DNA of 17,973 nt from JACRFW01 sp964531745 (GCA_964531745.1 CAZHFX010000018.1:1-17973), one strand, 5' to 3'. Counted from the stretch's first letter, positions 1-6,593 are shown. Translations and numbers: made by a program. The notes: generated from the letters alone by a model not told the origin.

Positions 1-12
1 AGTGAATAATGG

Positions 13-201
13 TTACTCAATTATCCCATTTACACAAAATATTATACAGACTCGGTCCGGGTCGGTCGCGTCCTCGGGGATGAAGCCGAAGTCGCGGTAG
101 CCGGGCAGGAGCACGCCCTTGCCATCGTCGCCCTGGAGCTTGCCCGTGTGGGGAAGGGTTTGGAGCACGATCGGAACGTCGCGCAGATTGCCAGTCGCCA
201 T
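13..201 (-). CDS. Small GC-rich ORF, possibly truncated, unknown product
   Basis: A 62-codon ORF of unrecognised product. The ATG at 201 is preferred over an upstream GTG at 222 because a GGAG lies about 8 bases before it. Codons up to about residue 50 end almost entirely in G or C, unlike the core genes here but like the 3808-6537 cassette. The last dozen codons (VCIIFCVNGIIE) are abruptly AT-rich. This suggests that a GC-rich gene was cut and now runs into native DNA to an accidental stop, or that the ORF is a remnant. No transmembrane segment or known motif is seen. It lies downstream of and in the same direction as ileS, beyond the ileS terminator. The overlapping frame at 42-272 is Arg/Ser-rich and looks like a shadow. 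Confidence 0.35.
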   Translation of the reverse strand: MATGNLRDVPIVLQTLPHTGKLQGDDGKGVLLPGYRDFGFIPEDATDPDRVCIIFCVNGIIE

Positions 202-255
202 TGACGACTCCGTTTTCTCCACTCGCCTCTACGGCGCGAATGTCCTTGTAGGCAT

Positions 256-304
256 GGCCCGAAGGAGCGCAATTTTGAATCTCAAAACCACGCTCCCTTG
301 GGCC
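256..304. other. Long imperfect hairpin in GC-rich patch
   Basis: The arms at 256-269 and 291-304 pair over 14 positions with one mismatch and one wobble. An inner 6-bp stem (TTTTGA/TCAAAA) sits around a 3-nt loop. Read on the minus strand it would lie in the 5' leader of the small ORF ending at 13. Read on the plus strand it is followed by the A/T-rich run AAATTATTTTA and could act as a terminator, but no convincing plus-strand gene precedes it. Confidence 0.4.
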
Positions 305-395
305 AAATTATTTTAGTCAACAATCAATTGTAAAGAGCTTTTTGCTATAAAATGGCCAAAAAATCTTAATATCTCAAACCAATTATAACAAACAA

Positions 396-443
396 GTATG
401 GCACAAAAAGACCTCCGCGTCAAGAGGTCTTTTTGTGCCATAC
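396..443 (-). terminator. ileS rho-independent terminator (bidirectional type)
   Basis: This is a perfect 20-bp inverted repeat (396-415 with 424-443) around an 8-nt loop. Its core is AAAAAGACCTC...GAGGTCTTTTT, so either transcript has a GC stem followed by a U-run. It starts 18 bases after the ileS stop codon and therefore most likely ends the ileS transcript. Confidence 0.85.
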
Positions 444-460
444 ATTCTAAACCAGTCAAC

Positions 461-3400
461 CTATTGTCTAGCTATTTGAAGACGAACGGCCCGATTATCA
501 ATCGCGACTTCCGGCAGACCGGAATCAGCGCTGTTTTCCAGTTTAGCCGCCAAAACCGAGCTCTTAATTTCAGCCGCAAAATCTTTAAACACAGCGGCGA
601 GCAGGGCATCATCAGTGTGATAACGCACCGCCACTTTGTCGTTTACAGTCAGCCCCTGCTCTTTGCGCATTTGGTTGATGGCGCGAATAATTTCACGAGC
701 CAAGCCTTCTTTTTTGAGCTCATCGGTTATCTCCACATTGAGGCTAACCGAGAGTTTACCCTCTTCTTTAGTTAGCCATCTACCGCCGGCAGATTGTTTG
801 GCCAGCACCTGTTTTACATTCAATTCATCAGCCACAATTTGTTGTAGCTCTTGAGAAAGTTTTGTGGAAATAACCACAGCCCCCAGCACCTGCCGCACTC
901 TTACCCCCGCTTCGGCGCGCAACGCCAGCCCCAGTTCCACCATTTTACGCGCCGCAGTCATCTCCGCCAACGACCCTTCATCTACTTTCTCCGCCTTTGG
1001 CCACGCTTCCAAATGTACGCTGGTTGCTCCCACCCCCTCTGCATCTCCCCCTCGGGCAGGGGGAGACATTTTGATTTCCTGAAAAATTTTTTCCGCGATG
1101 AACGGCGTGAACGGGGCCATCACTTTTGATAACGTAAGAAGAACTTCCCGCAGGGTCACGAGCGCGGCCTGTTTGTCTTTTTCATCAATGCCTTTGAAAC
1201 GATCGCGCGAACGGCGCAAATACCAGGTAGAAAGCTCATCAATAAAATCTTTAATCGGCCGGCCGGCTTTGACGGTGTTGTAGTTGTCCATGTTTTCGGT
1301 AACTCCCTGTACTAACACCTGCAGTTTCGCCAAAATCCAACGATCCAATACGTTATTTGTCATTCTGAGTCCGCCTGAGGCGGACGAAGAATCCCTCTTA
1401 TCAGAGTTTAAGGGATCCTTCACTCCATTCAGGATGACATTGTCGGCATACATCTGATAGAACGTCACCACGTTCCACAAAATATTCACTACTTTGTTGT
1501 ACACCTCGCGCACTTCGCGCTCGTTGAAAAACAGGTTGTCGGCTTCCATGACCACGCTCGTCATGAGGTAATAGCGCAGAGAGTCCACGCCATATTGCTC
1601 AATAATTTTCCACGGATCGGGATAGTTTTGTTTAGACTTGGAGAGCTTTTCGCCTTTTTCGTTCAGAATCGTGCCGGTGGTGACGCAATTTTCAAAACTG
1701 ACATCATCAAACAGCAACACCGCCATGGCGTGCATGTAGTAAAACCACGCTCGCGTTTGGGCAATGTATTCGGCAATGTACTGCCCGGGGAAACGCTCCT
1801 TAAAAGTTTGTTTGTTTTCAAACGGGTAGTGAAATTCGGCAAAAGGCATAGAGGCCGACTCCACCCAGCAGTCAATCACTTCGGGAATACGCGCCATCGC
1901 CTGGCCGCAGTGGTCGCATTTAAGTTTAATTTGATCAATAATGTGTTTGTGTAAATCAATTTCCGCCACTTTATCCGTGGGAAATACTTCACTAAAATTT
2001 ATAGCCTTTTTCTTCAGCTCTTCCACGCTCCCGATACAAACCACTGCCGCGCATTTTTTGTCGGCACACTTCCAAAAGGGCAGGGGCGTGGCCCAATAGC
2101 GATTGCGCGAAATATTCCAGTCCGGAGCGGTTTCTAAAATGTTCAAAAACCGGCCGTTTTTCAAATGTTCCGGGAACCAATTAATTTTCTGATTTAGTTT
2201 AATCAAGCGCGGTTTAATTTTTTGAATATCTATAAACCACGCGGAAATGGCATTGTAAAAAAGCTGAGTTTCGCAGCGCCAGCAGTGCGGGTAGGAGTGA
2301 GTAAACTGTTCGCGCGCGAAGAGCAAACCGCGCGCGTCTAAATCTTTTTTAATATCTTTCTCGGCCTGTTTGAAATATTTGCCACGAATAAACTCCGGCG
2401 CCACGTCGTTGAACTCTCCTTTTTCGTTGAGCATGGGCACCATCGGCAAATCCAATTTTACCCCTAAATTATAGTCGTCTTCACCATAAATAACAGCGGC
2501 ATGCACGATGCCAGTGCCCTCGGCAGTCGTCACAAAATCGGCTGGCGCCACATAATGGGCTTTTTTGCCGGTCGCCTTTACCACCGGCAGGTCAAACAAT
2601 GGTTCATACTCCAAACCGACTAAATCACTGCCTTTTAATTCTTTAATAATGACCGGTTTTTTTTCTTTGACAACGTCTTTCAATCGGTCTTTGGCTAAAA
2701 TTAAATTTTCGCCGCCAATACTTAATACCAAATACTCAATATCTTGCCCCACGGCCAGCGCCACATTCCCCGGCAGTGTCCATGGTGTGGTCGTCCAAGC
2801 CAAAATATAGGTATTTTCTGGCAGACCGTGTTTTTCCGGATTTTTAATTTTAAATTTCGCCGTCACGCTCTCTTCCGTAATATCTTTATAACTATTATCC
2901 ATGGCAATTTCGGCTTTGGAGACGGGCGTTTCACAGCGCGGGCAGTACATTAAAACTTTGCGGCCCTCGTAGATGAGCCCTTTGTCCCAAATGGTTTTGA
3001 GAGACCACCAAACCGATTCCATATAGGTGGAATCCATAGTTTTATAGGCGGTATCAAACTCCACCCAGCGGCCAATGCGCTCTACCATTTTTTCCCACTC
3101 GTGAGTATAGAGCAATACCTTGGAGCGGCAGGCTTCGTTGAATTTTTCTATGCCCCAGCCATCAATTTCTTTTTTGCCGGAAATTTTTAATTCTTTTTCC
3201 ACCAAATTTTCAATGGGGAGACCGTGGCAATCCCACCCCCAGCGGCGGCGCACGCGATACCCTTTCATCGTCCAGTAGCGCGGCACGACATCTTTGATAA
3301 CCGAGCTCAAAATGTGCCCATAGTGCGGCAGGCCGGTGGCAAACGGCGGGCCATCGTAAAAAACGTACGGTTTTTTTGCCGAACGCTCGCTGACAGACTT

Positions 3401-3466
3401 TTCAAATGTCTTGTCTTTTTCCCAAAATTCAAGGATTTTTTGTTCTTCCGAGTTAGCGTTGTACAT
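461..3466 (-). CDS. ileS: Isoleucyl-tRNA synthetase, eukaryote-like (IleRS2-type)
   Basis: Charges tRNA-Ile with isoleucine in the cytoplasm. The 1001-aa product has class Ia hallmarks: the HIGH box as HYGH at residues 48-51, GWDCHGLPIE at 77-86, the CP1 editing-domain segment TTTPWTLPG at 225-233 with GEDDY at 328-332, and the KMSKS loop as KLSKS at 607-611. CWRCETQLFYNAISAWF at 395-411 and the absence of a C-terminal zinc-finger cysteine set favour the eukaryote-like type 2 form, a class known for low mupirocin sensitivity. The ATG at 3466 is chosen because a consensus promoter ends just upstream, giving a nearly leaderless mRNA. Two segments look inserted: residues about 677-703, encoded by a REP-like repeat, and SPPARGGDAEGVG, encoded by a GC palindrome near 1031-1069. 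Both keep the frame and lie C-terminal to the catalytic core. The enzyme is probably functional, since every core motif is intact. Confidence 0.97.
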   Translation of the reverse strand: MYNANSEEQKILEFWEKDKTFEKSVSERSAKKPYVFYDGPPFATGLPHYGHILSSVIKDVVPRYWTMKGYRVRRRWGWDCHGLPIENLVEKELKISGKKEIDGWGIEKFNEACRSKVLLYTHEWEKMVERIGRWVEFDTAYKTMDSTYMESVWWSLKTIWDKGLIYEGRKVLMYCPRCETPVSKAEIAMDNSYKDITEESVTAKFKIKNPEKHGLPENTYILAWTTTPWTLPGNVALAVGQDIEYLVLSIGGENLILAKDRLKDVVKEKKPVIIKELKGSDLVGLEYEPLFDLPVVKATGKKAHYVAPADFVTTAEGTGIVHAAVIYGEDDYNLGVKLDLPMVPMLNEKGEFNDVAPEFIRGKYFKQAEKDIKKDLDARGLLFAREQFTHSYPHCWRCETQLFYNAISAWFIDIQKIKPRLIKLNQKINWFPEHLKNGRFLNILETAPDWNISRNRYWATPLPFWKCADKKCAAVVCIGSVEELKKKAINFSEVFPTDKVAEIDLHKHIIDQIKLKCDHCGQAMARIPEVIDCWVESASMPFAEFHYPFENKQTFKERFPGQYIAEYIAQTRAWFYYMHAMAVLLFDDVSFENCVTTGTILNEKGEKLSKSKQNYPDPWKIIEQYGVDSLRYYLMTSVVMEADNLFFNEREVREVYNKVVNILWNVVTFYQMYADNVILNGVKDPLNSDKRDSSSASGGLRMTNNVLDRWILAKLQVLVQGVTENMDNYNTVKAGRPIKDFIDELSTWYLRRSRDRFKGIDEKDKQAALVTLREVLLTLSKVMAPFTPFIAEKIFQEIKMSPPARGGDAEGVGATSVHLEAWPKAEKVDEGSLAEMTAARKMVELGLALRAEAGVRVRQVLGAVVISTKLSQELQQIVADELNVKQVLAKQSAGGRWLTKEEGKLSVSLNVEITDELKKEGLAREIIRAINQMRKEQGLTVNDKVAVRYHTDDALLAAVFKDFAAEIKSSVLAAKLENSADSGLPEVAIDNRAVRLQIARQ
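1031..1069. repeat. GC palindromic repeat inserted in frame in ileS
   Basis: TCTCCCCC at 1044-1051 pairs with GGGGGAGA at 1059-1066, flanked by a further CACCCCCTCTGCA block. Read as protein it is SPPARGGDAEGVG, a low-complexity stretch in the C-terminal region of IleRS between PFIAEKIFQEI and SVHLEAW. Similar CCTCCCCC/GGGGGAGG palindromes occur outside genes at 9246-9267 and, in shorter form, in the rpoC terminator. Confidence 0.55.
1358..1439 (+). repeat. REP-like palindromic repeat inside ileS (copy 1)
   Basis: The 82-bp element is bounded by TGTCATTCTG and CAGGATGACA, which are inverted termini with one mismatch. It contains the palindrome GTCCGCCTGAGGCGGAC and the internal blocks GAAGAATCCCT and AAGGGATCCTTCA. 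The second copy is at 7846-7939 in the same orientation. In the ileS frame it encodes VILNGVKDPLNSDKRDSSS and following residues up to RMTN, a peptide that such repeats typically leave in metagenomic genes. No transposase for it is present in the window. Confidence 0.8.
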
Positions 3467-3474
3467 ACCGTAAA

Positions 3475-3503
3475 ATTGTACTAAAATAAGCGATTTTTGT
3501 CAA
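3475..3503 (-). promoter_or_regulatory. ileS promoter
   Basis: On the minus strand, TTGACA (3498-3503), a 17-bp spacer and TACAAT (3475-3480). The expected start is near 3468, two or so bases before the ileS ATG at 3466, so the mRNA would be nearly leaderless. This agrees with the absence of a Shine-Dalgarno site. Confidence 0.8.
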
Positions 3504-3549
3504 AATCGGCCTAAATGAGCCTGGTGGACAAAGAATGAACAGCCCCCTA

Positions 3550-3578
3550 TTGACAAAACCGCTAAAATGTGGTATTAT
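3550..3578 (+). promoter_or_regulatory. Promoter of the GC-rich DUF4407 cassette
   Basis: TTGACA (3550-3555), a 17-bp spacer and TATTAT (3573-3578): a full -35 and a 5-of-6 -10 match. It diverges from the ileS promoter, with about 47 bp between the -35 boxes. The expected start near 3585 gives a leader of roughly 220 nt before the ATG at 3808. A weaker TTGACA-17-TAATTA at 3609-3637 could be a second start. Confidence 0.75.
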
Positions 3579-3584
3579 CTTCTG

Positions 3585-3807
3585 TTTTGGTTGCGATTCG
3601 CTTGATCGTTGACAACCTAGACAAAAAAGGCTAATTAAAGCCAAAAACCAATCGCGGTCGGCAACCGCGTGATATTTTCGTTACAGAAAAGTAACGAAAT
3701 AGACCCTTGGGCAGAGGCCCCGGGGTAACCGTTGACTGGGGTAAAACCCCCAACCACACTGGAGCAAAGCGAGCGCAAAGCGCCCCTAAACTCCAAGGAG
3801 AACCGCG
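3585..3807 (+). promoter_or_regulatory. Structured 5' leader of the DUF4407 gene
   Basis: The 341-base gap between ileS and the DUF4407 gene holds two promoters and this leader. Local hairpins are CGCGGT/ACCGCG (3653-3669), TTTCGTTAC/GTAACGAAA (3676-3699), GGGC/GCCC (3709-3720), GTTG-GGGG/CCCC-CAAC with a 3-nt bulge (3731-3754), and GCGC/GCGC (3773-3783). A strong AAGGAG at 3795-3800 lies 7 bases before the ATG. CTCC at 3791-3794 can pair with GGAG at 3761-3764 or with the Shine-Dalgarno GGAG at 3797-3800, so translation could be structure-dependent. No known riboswitch class is recognised. Confidence 0.45.
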
Positions 3808-5964
3808 ATGAACCGCTTGAAGGATGTGCTCACCAGCCTGGTGAGCGTGTTCGGCTTTGATGTGTACGGCGAGAGCGGACTGACGACGTCCGTCCGCCGG
3901 TGGTTCGTGTCGTTCGGGCTGGCGCTCACGTGCCAGTTCGTCGTGGACGTGTGGCTCTGGCACGGCGCCATGAGCTACACCGGCATGACGCTCTTCGCGA
4001 TCGTGTTCGGGTTCGTCGTCGCCATGATGATCCTCTTGTTCGACCGCTCCATCCTGGTAGCCGACCTGTCGCGTTCGCGCACGGTCTGGCTGCCAATCAG
4101 CGGCCGGCTGATCTTCATCTTCGTCCTTGCACTGATCTCCACCGTGCCCCTGCAGTTGCAGGTATTCAGGGTGGAGATTGACAACAGGGTAGCGACCCTC
4201 GAGGCGGCTCTCCGCGATCGGATTCTGGCGAAAGCCAAGTCCGAGATCGAGGCTGGCTACCTCGGCGAGAATGGTAGCATCACCCGCCTCCTCGCGGAGC
4301 GCGGAGAGATCGAGGAGAAGACCAAGGCCGAGCGGATGCCTCAACTGGAGGCTCTCATCGGCGCCAAGGCCGCCGCGCGGACGTTCCACGAAACGGAAGT
4401 GACGCGCGCCGCCGACGCATTGCAAAACGAAGTGGCCGGCATTGCAGGCGCTGGCTACACGGGACTACCGGGCGACGGCGCGGCCACGAGAGTGGCGCGC
4501 GAGCAGAAGGCGACGGCAGTGGCGGCGCAGGCGGCCTTTGAAGAGAAGGCCGCGGCTGACATCGCCGCGTTCAACGCCGCAACCTCCGTGCTGGTGGAAC
4601 AGCGCAAGGCCGCCTCGGTGGCGCGCGAAGGCCAACTGCGCGGGGCGATGAAGGCCGAGATGGATGAGGTGCGCAACACCCCGAGCCACGAGCTCGCCCT
4701 CAAGTACGGCGAGCAGTGGCAGAGCGCGGACGGGCTCATGGCCCGCGTGGAGATTCTGTTCCAAATGAAGAGGGAGAGCGCGGCCGTGCGCTGGGCCTGC
4801 CACGCTCTGGAGATCGTGATGATGATCATCAGTCTTCTCGTCGTCGGCATGAAATTCATGGCCGGCGACGACCTGAAGAGCTACTACTCCCGAGCCATAC
4901 AGGCACGCCGGCAACAGCCGGAAGCGACGGAGGCGCTGGTGGCGAGCGGGTTCGTGGAACCCAACACCCGCGGCAACCTGGCCGTGCCGTTCAACATCGC
5001 GGACGGCCTGGATCGGCTGCATGAGATGCGGGTGATTCTCGCTCGCGCTCTCACCGCCTACTGGGCCAAGGTGGCCGAGCTCTGCGGGCACACCGACCCC
5101 GCCACCGGCCTCCACCGCACCAGGACCCAGCTCACCGCCGGGTTCCAGAAACTCTGGGACGAGGTGGTCTCGCAGAGCTGGACGAGGGTCCAGGCTCAAA
5201 TGAGGTGGGTGGAAAACAACGGCGTCCCGATTCCGCCCTGGGACGTGGAGAAGTACGGCCAGAGCGAGCCCCACGGCTACCACCCGTGGGAGGTGAACGA
5301 GAACGAGATCGCCGGCTACGGCTGGCGTGACCCCACGCCGCAGATCACCGCGGCGATGGAAGCTCTCACCCGCCTGCACGACCTGCGCGGGCAGATCGTG
5401 GGCGCACTGTTTGACCTCAAGGGCGAAATCCGGGACTACGCACGGGCGCATCTCGCGGCCTCGCTGGTGGAGGTGCAAGACTGTGCGTTCAAGTTCTACA
5501 GGCGGCAGATTCTTCCGCTCCGGCGCGATCTGACCATCGCGGAAGAAGCCGTGCGCCGCGGCGGGCTGAAAGTGCCGCCTCGGCCGAGCGCGCTCGCGAC
5601 CGACGAGGCGTTGGACAACTGCTGGCTGGTTCAGCCGGGCATGCTCGTGCCCTGGGGCTGGACCGGCAACCTGCCGCACACGCCGCCACCGCCGCCGGCT
5701 TCCACGCAGCCGGCAACCACCAACACCAACCAGGCCTCCGGCAACGCCAACGCCGCGCCTCCCCGCCCGCCACCCCCGCCGCCGGATGATGACGACTTTG
5801 ACATCACGGTGACTACTGGAGAGGAGCCGACGGTGGCGGACGCAACGTCCGCCGAACAGACCGACGAACCCGCGCCGGTTCCCCCGCCTGCTCCAAAGCC
5901 CGGCCTGCTGAAACAGGCCTTGGGCAAGCTTCTGCGATTCGCCCGCCGCGGCGACCACAGCTAG
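3808..5964 (+). CDS. DUF4407-type membrane/coiled-coil protein with proline-rich tail
   Basis: A 718-aa protein matching the DUF4407 layout; the family's function is unknown. Three hydrophobic segments (about 32-51, 59-78, 100-118) include the family-like LLFDRSI and VPLQLQVFRVEI. A long Ala/Glu/Lys-rich coiled-coil stretch follows (about 125-290), then a fourth membrane segment (about 332-351, IVMMIISLLVVGMKF). Next come a soluble domain to about 620, a Pro-rich acidic linker (622-697, runs of PPPPP and DDDD) and a basic amphipathic end (699-718). The start is set by AAGGAG seven bases upstream. Codons end mostly in G or C, in sharp contrast to ileS and rpiB, and the Shine-Dalgarno site is unlike the core genes, so transfer from a GC-rich source is likely. 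It is probably co-transcribed with the 107-aa membrane gene. An antisense 497-codon ORF (4465-5958) is a by-product of GC-rich codons. The family call is from remembered motifs. Confidence 0.8.
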   Translation: MNRLKDVLTSLVSVFGFDVYGESGLTTSVRRWFVSFGLALTCQFVVDVWLWHGAMSYTGMTLFAIVFGFVVAMMILLFDRSILVADLSRSRTVWLPISGRLIFIFVLALISTVPLQLQVFRVEIDNRVATLEAALRDRILAKAKSEIEAGYLGENGSITRLLAERGEIEEKTKAERMPQLEALIGAKAAARTFHETEVTRAADALQNEVAGIAGAGYTGLPGDGAATRVAREQKATAVAAQAAFEEKAAADIAAFNAATSVLVEQRKAASVAREGQLRGAMKAEMDEVRNTPSHELALKYGEQWQSADGLMARVEILFQMKRESAAVRWACHALEIVMMIISLLVVGMKFMAGDDLKSYYSRAIQARRQQPEATEALVASGFVEPNTRGNLAVPFNIADGLDRLHEMRVILARALTAYWAKVAELCGHTDPATGLHRTRTQLTAGFQKLWDEVVSQSWTRVQAQMRWVENNGVPIPPWDVEKYGQSEPHGYHPWEVNENEIAGYGWRDPTPQITAAMEALTRLHDLRGQIVGALFDLKGEIRDYARAHLAASLVEVQDCAFKFYRRQILPLRRDLTIAEEAVRRGGLKVPPRPSALATDEALDNCWLVQPGMLVPWGWTGNLPHTPPPPPASTQPATTNTNQASGNANAAPPRPPPPPPDDDDFDITVTTGEEPTVADATSAEQTDEPAPVPPPAPKPGLLKQALGKLLRFARRGDHS

Positions 5965-5974
5965 CGGCGCGAAA

Positions 5975-6009
5975 GCGTGGGCGGTCGGCCTAAGGCCGAC
6001 CGCCCACGC
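5975..6009 (+). terminator. Perfect GC hairpin after the DUF4407 gene
   Basis: The arms 5975-5991 and 5993-6009 are perfectly complementary, effectively a 16-bp stem with a 3-nt loop. It starts 10 bases after the stop codon. No uniform T-run follows directly (GCAGGCGCGGAGATATTTG), so it may be a weak terminator, a transcript-stabilising 3' stem, or part of the structured RNA block that follows. Confidence 0.6.
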
Positions 6010-6042
6010 GGCAGGCGCGGAGATATTTGTTCTTTAACGAAA

Positions 6043-6151
6043 CGGGCAGTAGAAGTACTGCGGACTTTTGAGAGCAATCTTGAAAGTCCGGCGAATCTAC
6101 TGCCCGCCGATCCGATTGAGCGGTCAAAACTTGACCGCTGAAGTGGATCGG
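6043..6151 (+). ncRNA. Candidate structured RNA: two abutting long hairpins
   Basis: Hairpin A: an 11-bp outer stem (6043-6053 with 6096-6106), then a 7/5-nt internal loop. The inner stem has 8 Watson-Crick pairs (6061-6068 with 6083-6090), two tandem U-G wobbles and AGA/UCU, closed by a GCAA tetraloop (6074-6077). Hairpin B begins at the very next base: CCGATCC/GGATCGG (6107-6113 with 6145-6151) around a 9-bp stem AGCGGTCAA/TTGACCGCT (6119-6127 with 6131-6139) with a 3-nt loop. No ORF explains this pairing. There is no tRNA T-loop and no known family is recognised. It may be an independent small RNA, a processed operon spacer or a cis-regulator of the 107-aa gene. Confidence 0.5.
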
Positions 6152-6213
6152 ATAGAATGTAAGGAACCCTTTCCTGCCGCCCACCCCGGGAGGCAAAGCC
6201 ACGGAGGCATACC

Positions 6214-6537
6214 ATGCGGTCGCAGAAATGGATCGTGCTCGCGCGAGCCATCGTCCTCGCTTTGCTCTTGCTCGGAGGCATATACTGGTGGCTCACCGCC
6301 TCGGTATACCCTGAACACATCACGGATAACGTCCCCAACATACTGGGCGGAGCGAGCTGTATCGTTCTGTTCACCGCCCTCCTCATGCGGTGGGACAAAC
6401 AGGCGCTGGGAGAGGGAGAAGAATGGCGACTGACCATGAAGGCTCGCGAACGCGATGGCGGCCGGATGTTCAGGCCGAAACCACCACGGCTCCTCGTGTC
6501 TCACACTCCTAGCGGAAGGAGGAAGGTGATCCTCTGA
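6214..6537 (+). CDS. Small two-pass membrane protein of the GC-rich cassette
   Basis: A 107-aa protein, not recognised. It has two hydrophobic segments: about 6-30 (AIVLALLLLGGIYWWL) and about 41-59 (NILGGASCIVLFTALLM). A hydrophilic, strongly basic C-terminal half (60-107) ends in GRRKVIL. The start is supported by GGAGG six bases before the ATG. Codon choice is GC-rich like the DUF4407 gene 250 bases upstream, from which it is separated by the structured RNA block. A strong hairpin about 20 bases after its TGA closes the unit. Shared composition, orientation and lack of another promoter suggest it is a partner of the DUF4407 protein in the membrane; this is inference. Confidence 0.65.
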   Translation: MRSQKWIVLARAIVLALLLLGGIYWWLTASVYPEHITDNVPNILGGASCIVLFTALLMRWDKQALGEGEEWRLTMKARERDGGRMFRPKPPRLLVSHTPSGRRKVIL

Positions 6538-6558
6538 GCTCTAGAGGAAACAAACAAA

Positions 6559-6593
6559 GGAGGGCGCCCCGACGCGAAGTCGGGGCGCCCTCC
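6559..6593 (+). terminator. Strong hairpin closing the GC-rich cassette
   Basis: A perfect 15-bp stem (6559-6573 with 6579-6593), nearly all G-C, closes on the 5-nt loop GCGAA. It lies 21 bases after the 107-aa gene. No T-run follows, but the terminator at 6635-6671 backs it up. It also marks the point where base composition returns to the AT-rich background. Confidence 0.7.

Noticed and set aside
398..775. 125-codon plus-strand ORF opposite the ileS 3' end
   Set aside because: It starts inside the ileS terminator and is antisense to conserved IleRS sequence.
3609..3637. Second promoter TTGACA-17-TAATTA for the DUF4407 cassette
   Set aside because: The -10 match is poor and a near-consensus promoter lies 60 bases upstream. 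It is mentioned under that promoter but not listed separately.
3629..3642. Minus-strand terminator GGCT/AGCC followed by a T-run
   Set aside because: Only a 4-bp stem, and no minus-strand gene ends there.
3650..3807. tRNA gene in the leader or in the 5965-6213 spacer
   Set aside because: No T-loop GTTCGA-type sequence, no acceptor stem of the right spacing and no cloverleaf could be drawn in either stretch.
3631..4425. 264-codon minus-strand ORF across the leader and DUF4407 start
   Set aside because: Low-complexity His/Gln/Asp/Glu composition and overlap with the leader hairpins mark it as a shadow.
4465..5958. 497-codon minus-strand ORF antisense to the DUF4407 gene
   Set aside because: It is His/Arg/Gly/Val-rich with no domain-like pattern. 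The plus frame has membrane segments, a coiled coil, family motifs and a good Shine-Dalgarno site. Long antisense frames are expected in GC-rich genes.
6536..6545. Restriction-site-like GAGCTCTAGA as a sign of vector contamination
   Set aside because: Ten bases can occur by chance. The flanking DNA reads as a natural gene end and terminator with no other vector features.
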